Of a stretch of DNA of 64,000 bases, positions 59,270 through 64,000 are shown piece by piece (the first letter of the stretch is position 1; every line of letters starts with the position of its first letter). The translations under genes were made by a program, and so were the position numbers. The stretch is taken from NCBI RefSeq assembly GCF_030272615.1, contig NC_081409.1, positions 204,642,864 to 204,706,863 on the forward strand. The letters are read 5' to 3'. The notes under the pieces were generated by a model that saw only the letters and a program-made list of their open reading frames with translations, did not search any database and was not told the DNA's origin. The DNA is from Cryptomeria japonica (lineage: Eukaryota > Streptophyta > Pinopsida > Cupressales > Cupressaceae).

Positions 59270-60902
59270 TCCTAACTCCTTAAGAGTCTTCTGGGTCCCA
59301 TCTGCAATGTTCTTACTGGCCTCCTTGTCTCTAACTTTATGGTTAGAGGGTCGACCTGGGGAAGAGGAGATATACCCAACATCAACTTGAACTATTCTGT
59401 TGGATTTCCTTAGTTGAGAAGCCGAGGGAGTGGTTCCTTTCTTATTCCTGCATTTTGGTATTTTCCAGTCAGCTTCTTTCTCTAGAGCCGCTTCCGAGTT
59501 ACTGAGGATTCTAGAAATTTCATCTTCATTACCCTAGTTAGGGATTCTGGAACCATTTGAATCACTGCTTATAGTTTTTGAACTTTGGTCTAAATCCAAA
59601 AGGTTCATACCTAGTATTGCACATTTTTGGGCTTCTTGCATTTCAGAAATTGTCATGAGCGATGAAGAGTCAGTCTTTTCTTCTTGGGAGCCATGGATCT
59701 CCCCTTCCTCAGGTTGGTCCTCTATCTTTTGTGTTTCCTTACCCACATAAGTGTCAATTACCACTTCAGCTGTGTTATTTGGAGATTCAGTTTGTTCTTT
59801 CAGTTCCTCTTTTCAAATCTGCTCTGTAATAGAGATGTTTACTTTGGTATCCTCATCTCTCAATACTTCCTAGGTTGGAGGATTGGAGACAGAAGTTGAG
59901 GACACTTCCTTATTTTCCCCCAATGGTTAAAACAATTATATTCAGCTTCCTTATTCTTTGAGTTTTTAACTTGCCATACCATTTTTTCAGGAGCCTTTTT
60001 ACTTTCAACCTGAGGTTTAGTCTGCTTGGTCTCAACTTTCGGCTTGAATGGACATGATTTTGCCCAGTGACCTACTTTTTTGCAATGGAAGTAGGCAAAG
60101 GGGATAGATTCATATTCAATTTGTTATTTCCATTTTCCTAACTTTGAAACTAGATCTATCTATTTTGGCATATTTGCATCATGGGCTATCCCTACACAAA
60201 ACCTAGCATGAGCGAGTCTCCTTTTTGAAGCTGTGACTGGGTCTATGGAGAGGAGTTCACCAAAGGAACTTACAATTCCTGAGAAGATGTTTTCTGCCCA
60301 ATATTCAAGAGGCAAACCTAGTAACTTCACCCATACTGGGACTTGTGCCAAAAGAGAGTCGTTCATGTTCAGATTCGGGTGCCATTTCTGAAGAACCAAA
60401 GTTGTCTTTCCTACCATCAGGGACTTCCACAAAGTATCCTTAATTTATCTTCTTCACATGAAAGGGTAAATGATAGGAAGCCTTTAGGCAAAGCCAAGAT
60501 TTCAACATTACCCTTCAGATCCCATTTTTGTTTGACGTACAACCTAACAACTTCGATGTTTGGACGTGAACCCATGAATTTGCCTACTAGGGAGTTCGAC
60601 ATACTATTTATATTATGATCTAAAACTAGATCAGGAATAGAGATAGCGAACTTTCCACCGGAAGGATCAGAAATATTCTTGACAGGAGGTAAAGAGGATT
60701 TACCAGATGGTTTTGTTCCAAAAAGGGATGACCATTTTCTAGGTTCATTTCCGATCTCCAAGGTCTCTTCACGTGGGCTGGGCCCCTCGTTGGATCCCTC
60801 CCCCAAAAACCCGAAACCCTCTTTCTTCCCTGGCAGAGTACCGCCAGTCTGCAAAATGTCAACAACCTTCAAAATGTCTGGAGGCTTGTCCTTCTCTCCC
60901 AT
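59270..60902 (-). pseudogene. LINE ORF1 (DUF4283, zinc knuckle)
   Basis: RNA-binding protein of plant LINEs. ATG 60902 (MGEKDKPPDILK). The DUF4283 domain spans a frameshift near 60425 (WDLKGNVEILALPKGFLSF, then VWVKLLGLPLEYW). The knuckle near 60105-60060 reads YFHCKKVGHWAKSC with the first Cys replaced by Tyr. Stops at 60160 and ~60127, then an acidic tail (59764-59534) ending shortly before ORF2. Confidence 0.8.
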
Positions 60903-61000
60903 GGGGCCATCTCCTTCGATCTGGCTACTCCCACCATTGGAGTTGGAACCAGAGTTCCCGCCTTGTAGAGAATTTGAATTTTGAATTCTCCCATTGCCAC

Positions 61001-61262
61001 TTCCTAATCCTCCAAGCTCTTCTATCTCTCGTCGAAGAGAACTTTTCAGTGTTGATTGCTTCTCAAAGAATGAATAACAAAATGGATAAGTTGTTTGTTC
61101 TTTTTAACTTGCAATAAAAAAAGTTGACTGTGAATTTTATCCTTGCAAGAAATGAAAGTTTGTTTGTTTGTTTTAAACCCAAAATGAAAGTGTGTCCCTA
61201 ACTTGCAAGAAAAAAAAATTGTTTGCTTGATTTTGTGGTTATTTTTGTTGATATTTTGGATA
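61001..61262. other. Spacer between LINE and next Copia LTR
   Basis: Probable LINE 5' UTR end at about 61050, then AT-rich sequence with imperfect repeats of CTTGCAAGAAATGAAAGTTTG / CTTGCAAGAAAAAAAAATTG type (61140-61220). Confidence 0.45.
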
Positions 61263-62300
61263 TGTTGATATGGTTTTTTCATTGATGTCAACGCTTGTCA
61301 ACACTTATCAGCACTTGGAGATTCATGTTTATGTTCACCGACATGATCAGTGACTTATGCATAGTCACCGATATCTGGTTCACCAGCAGGTTACATTGTT
61401 CACCGACACTTGGAATGACTTGGAGACTACTTGGTTATGTCAAAGACATCGTTTGGACACTTGGTTTTGGTGATTTGTTCATTGGTCTAAATTGGGTTTG
61501 CATATTTGTTGTTACCGACAAATAGGTCTAGGTTATGGACCGGCAAGTATATCTTTTCCAGATCAGCACGACATGTCATGAAGATGATTTATTGTTATTG
61601 TAAATACATTGAGCCGACATAATGCATCGCATATTGGTTCATTTATAATTGATTTTATTGTAATATCTTAGTGAGACGACCTACTCATTTGGTCTTAGGT
61701 TTTGCTATATATGTAAGATCTCATTTATGAGATTGTGTAGAAGAGTGTGGAAAAGGATTGTAATAAGGTATATGCAAATATAAGCAGAGCTATACACACA
61801 AACATCATTCAAGATTGAAGGAAGGTTTGAAGAAGGCAAATCAGAGCTTAACCATTACTGAATCCAGCATATGAAGATGCTATTTTGAGCAATACATTAT
61901 CATTGGATTTAACCATCCAATTGTAGTCAGTGTGACTCTCATTTTGTGATTGAGCAGTGAGCTCTAGGCAGTTGGCCTTTCTACATGTGCAGACTCCATA
62001 TTGTACACACATACTATCTGCAGTAGTATCATCTGATTGTGGGTAAAGCTTCCCACCGTGTTTTTTCCCCTTACAGGGTTTCCATGTATAAATAACTGTG
62101 TTATGTGTTGTGTATGTTATTTGTCTTTCTGTTTCATGCATTAAACTTTACCAGTACTGCAATTAATTATCAAACTGTCTACTGGCATTAAAGTTTGGTT
62201 TACTGGCATTAAGCATTAAGTTTGGTTAAGTCAGTCTTTGGTTTGTATTTTTTGGACAACGGATTCAACCCCCCCTCTCAGTTGCCTCTGGGACCTAACA
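61263..62300 (+). repeat. 5' LTR of a plus-strand Copia element
   Basis: The right end is firm: ...GGACCTAACA stands two bases before a Met-tRNA primer site. The start TGTTGATATGG at 61263 is the best TG-start giving a near-inverted match to the end; an alternative is at 61246. About 1.04 kb. The partner LTR lies outside the window or is lost. Confidence 0.7.
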
Positions 62301-62302
62301 AT

Positions 62303-62315
62303 TGGTATCAGAGCC
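62303..62315 (+). other. Primer binding site, initiator Met-tRNA
   Basis: TGGTATCAGAGCC directly after the LTR; standard Copia priming site on the plus strand. Confidence 0.93.
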
Positions 62316-62357
62316 TAGTCCTCTTTTTGCAGAAGTTTAACAGCTTGAGGAGATCCA

Positions 62358-62765
62358 ATGTCTTCTAACTATTTTAGGAAGGACAGTCTAAAGCTTGATG
62401 GAACCAACTATGGCATATGGAAAATCAGGATGGAGACACATCTGAATTACATTGGAAAGGACATTTGGGATGTTACAAAGACTGGCTATGTTGTTCCTAC
62501 TCAAGGTTAACCTATTCCACTAACCTTTGCTAAAGATGAGGAAAATGATTGCAAAGCAAGAGAAGCACTTTTGAGCTCATTGTCTAATCAACAAATCATG
62601 GGATTGTCAGATAGATCTACTGCTAAAGCTATTTGGGATAAATTGGAAACATTGAATGAAGGTGACACCATAATCAAAATTGCAAAACTGGAATGCCTCC
62701 GGATCAAGTATGTGTTGGTTAACAGATTTGTCTCCTTCTTGAAATTTCTACTATTATCTTCTTAA
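62358..62765 (+). pseudogene. Truncated Copia gag
   Basis: ATG 62358; MSSNYFRKDSLKLDGTNYG then WKIRMETHL is the N-terminal gag motif of Copia elements, followed by ALLSSLSNQQIM and IWDKLETL of the UBN2 region. A TAA at 62508-62510 interrupts the frame (CAA would fit). After residue ~115 (ECLRIKY) similarity ends abruptly and the frame stops at 62765, so the element is truncated or interrupted here. Confidence 0.85.
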
Positions 62766-64000
62766 AGAAAAATATGACTCCGTTTTACCCTTTAGAAAGA
62801 AATAATTATACCAACAGTTGGAAGAATTAATGAAAATTCAACCTCTGCATTAGAGGGCAGCTCCTCGTATGATTTACAATGAATTTATTATACAATTGAT
62901 ATGCTAACACTTTTAACCAGAAAGCATTAAAAGGCTCCAACATTTATCCATCAACACAAATAAATGCCTTCAAAACTACAACATAAGAAAATGTCTCAAA
63001 GAATATTCAAAGGAGAGTTCACAGACTTTGATTTATAACATACTTGCTGTATAAATTCAAAACAAAATAGGGACTCAGAAAAAACTAATGGCTCGATCGA
63101 TACTCTCTCATGCATCAGAGGGCAAGGGGAATCAAGCAAATCAATACAATGCAAGTCATTCAACAACCAATAATAAACATGAACTGAGACAAAATACAAA
63201 GATAACTAATCACCAAATTATATTGTGCCCATAACAACTTAAGAAAGATTACAAATCTCAAAACACACAGATTCAAAGATAACACAACATTTGATTGATA
63301 ACTAGTCATTATATCATCCAAACAATTCATATCAGAAACCAAAATTTTATTTGTTGCTCCCAAAATCACAGTTTTCGGAACCCATACAAGGACAAGCCCT
63401 TCCACTTAAATAGCCACCAGGCCATATTTTTTACATGATCAAATAACATTTACTTTCACCCAGGTGAAAGAAACTGTTTAAAGAAACATAAATGAAAATT
63501 ACACTAACAACCACTAAAAGGCTGACATTTCATTTTCAGATCAGCTAGGCTTCCACCGTGGTAGAGGAGGTTATGGACTTGTCCTGCTTTTCCGTAGAAC
63601 CACATCATTCAAGGTGAGCTACCGAGAAGTTCAAGATGAATTGGAAATAGGGCAGACTGATGTGCAGAATCCTCTGCTTCCACACTTCTTTGTCCATATT
63701 TACCTGTGTAACTTTTGCCTTGTGAACCTCTAAATGGTCCGAACAGACAAAGATCATTGATTCAATCCTTGCCGCTTTTGAAAAGTCATCAGTGGTCAAT
63801 GATTTTGTTGTCTGAATGAAATGGATCCTTTCTTGAAAAGACTTAGTCATGTCTGCATCTTCTTCGATTACCTTGGCGCCCTCCTTCATGAGTTGAATAT
63901 CAATACACTTGAGGTCCTTCTGCATCGTGTCAATCAAGTCAGTCAGTCCTTTGAGCAGCTTGGTGGATTCTTCATGGCCCTACTTGATGATCAAATTGTG
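62766..64000. other. Uncharacterised right end of window
   Basis: No continuation of Copia gag-pol. The ORF at 63605-63937 is described separately. ACAA/ATCAAAC-rich sequence otherwise, and a near repeat of GCATTAGAGGGCA (62850) and GCATCAGAGGGCA (63114). Confidence 0.5.
63605..63937 (-). CDS. Unrecognised helical ORF, perhaps an exon
   Basis: 110 codons; I do not recognise it. Charged, helix-prone sequence (QLMKEGAKVIEEDADMTKSF; AARIESMIFVCSDHLEVHKA) with coiled-coil character and a hydrophobic end. The frame appears to continue upstream beyond 63937 (toward 64000), so it could be the last part of a larger gene running in from the right. No splice site was confirmed. Confidence 0.35.
   Translation of the reverse strand: MIDTMQKDLKCIDIQLMKEGAKVIEEDADMTKSFQERIHFIQTTKSLTTDDFSKAARIESMIFVCSDHLEVHKAKVTQVNMDKEVWKQRILHISLPYFQFILNFSVAHLE

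Larger units (their letters stand above)
48480..61000 (-). mobile_element. L1-type plant LINE, split by a Copia insertion
   Basis: Minus-strand order: ORF1 with DUF4283 and zinc knuckle (60902-59270), endonuclease (59255-58500), linker, Copia insertion (51488-58077), RT, zf-RVT and RNase H (51487-48480). Removing the Copia element joins the linker to RT with the CTTCC duplication counted once. Length without the insertion is about 6 kb, usual for plant L1. No poly(A) (poly-T on plus) tract or target duplication was found at the 48.3-48.5 kb end, so the 3' boundary is open. Frameshifts and stops throughout. Confidence 0.85.

Overview
The window is nuclear DNA of a seed plant with a large, repeat-rich genome; a conifer fits best. 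This rests on nested long-leader Tat-type LTR elements, plant LINE, Copia and Helitron proteins, AT-rich intergenic DNA and no compact host genes. Species identity is inference. No intact host gene was found: almost every coding stretch belongs to a transposable element or its cargo, and almost all carry stop codons.

Layout. 1-2.9 kb: featureless AT-rich DNA, then a 2.3 kb minisatellite built from a self-complementary ~20 bp unit. 3,017-19,120: a complete 16.1 kb Ty3/gypsy element of Tat type on the minus strand. It has 742 bp LTRs (one difference seen), an ATATA target duplication, a primer site, a purine tract, gag, protease, G-patch, RT, RNase H, archaeal-type RNase H and integrase in one frame. 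It also carries a plus-strand (antisense) plant mobile domain gene between integrase and the 3' LTR, with a TATA-like box and a phase-0 intron. 19.1-34.5 kb: a degenerate Helitron-like region with a Pif1-type helicase lacking its Rep part, an intron-containing RPA1-like gene, TA microsatellites, and a repeat family that looks like repeated exon/intron units in both orientations. ~34.8-46.4 kb: a second, old and decayed Tat-type element without a recognisable 5' LTR and without protease. 46.6-48.3 kb: an unrecognised acidic/coiled-coil ORF. 48.5-61 kb: an L1-type plant LINE (minus strand) split by a 6.6 kb Copia element (minus strand, CTTCC duplication). 61.3 kb to the end: the 5' LTR, primer site and gag start of another Copia element (plus strand), then uncharacterised DNA.

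The strongest candidate for something undescribed is the Tat element. A spliced PMD gene can keep its intron through retrotransposition because it is antisense to the genomic RNA. The intron is filled with a ~20 bp GCGTCTGTG-type array that also occurs, in sense orientation, in the gag-pol leader. Across the window most inactivating stops sit where a single C-to-T change (CAG to TAG, CGA to TGA, CAA to TAA) explains them, as expected from deamination of methylated cytosine.
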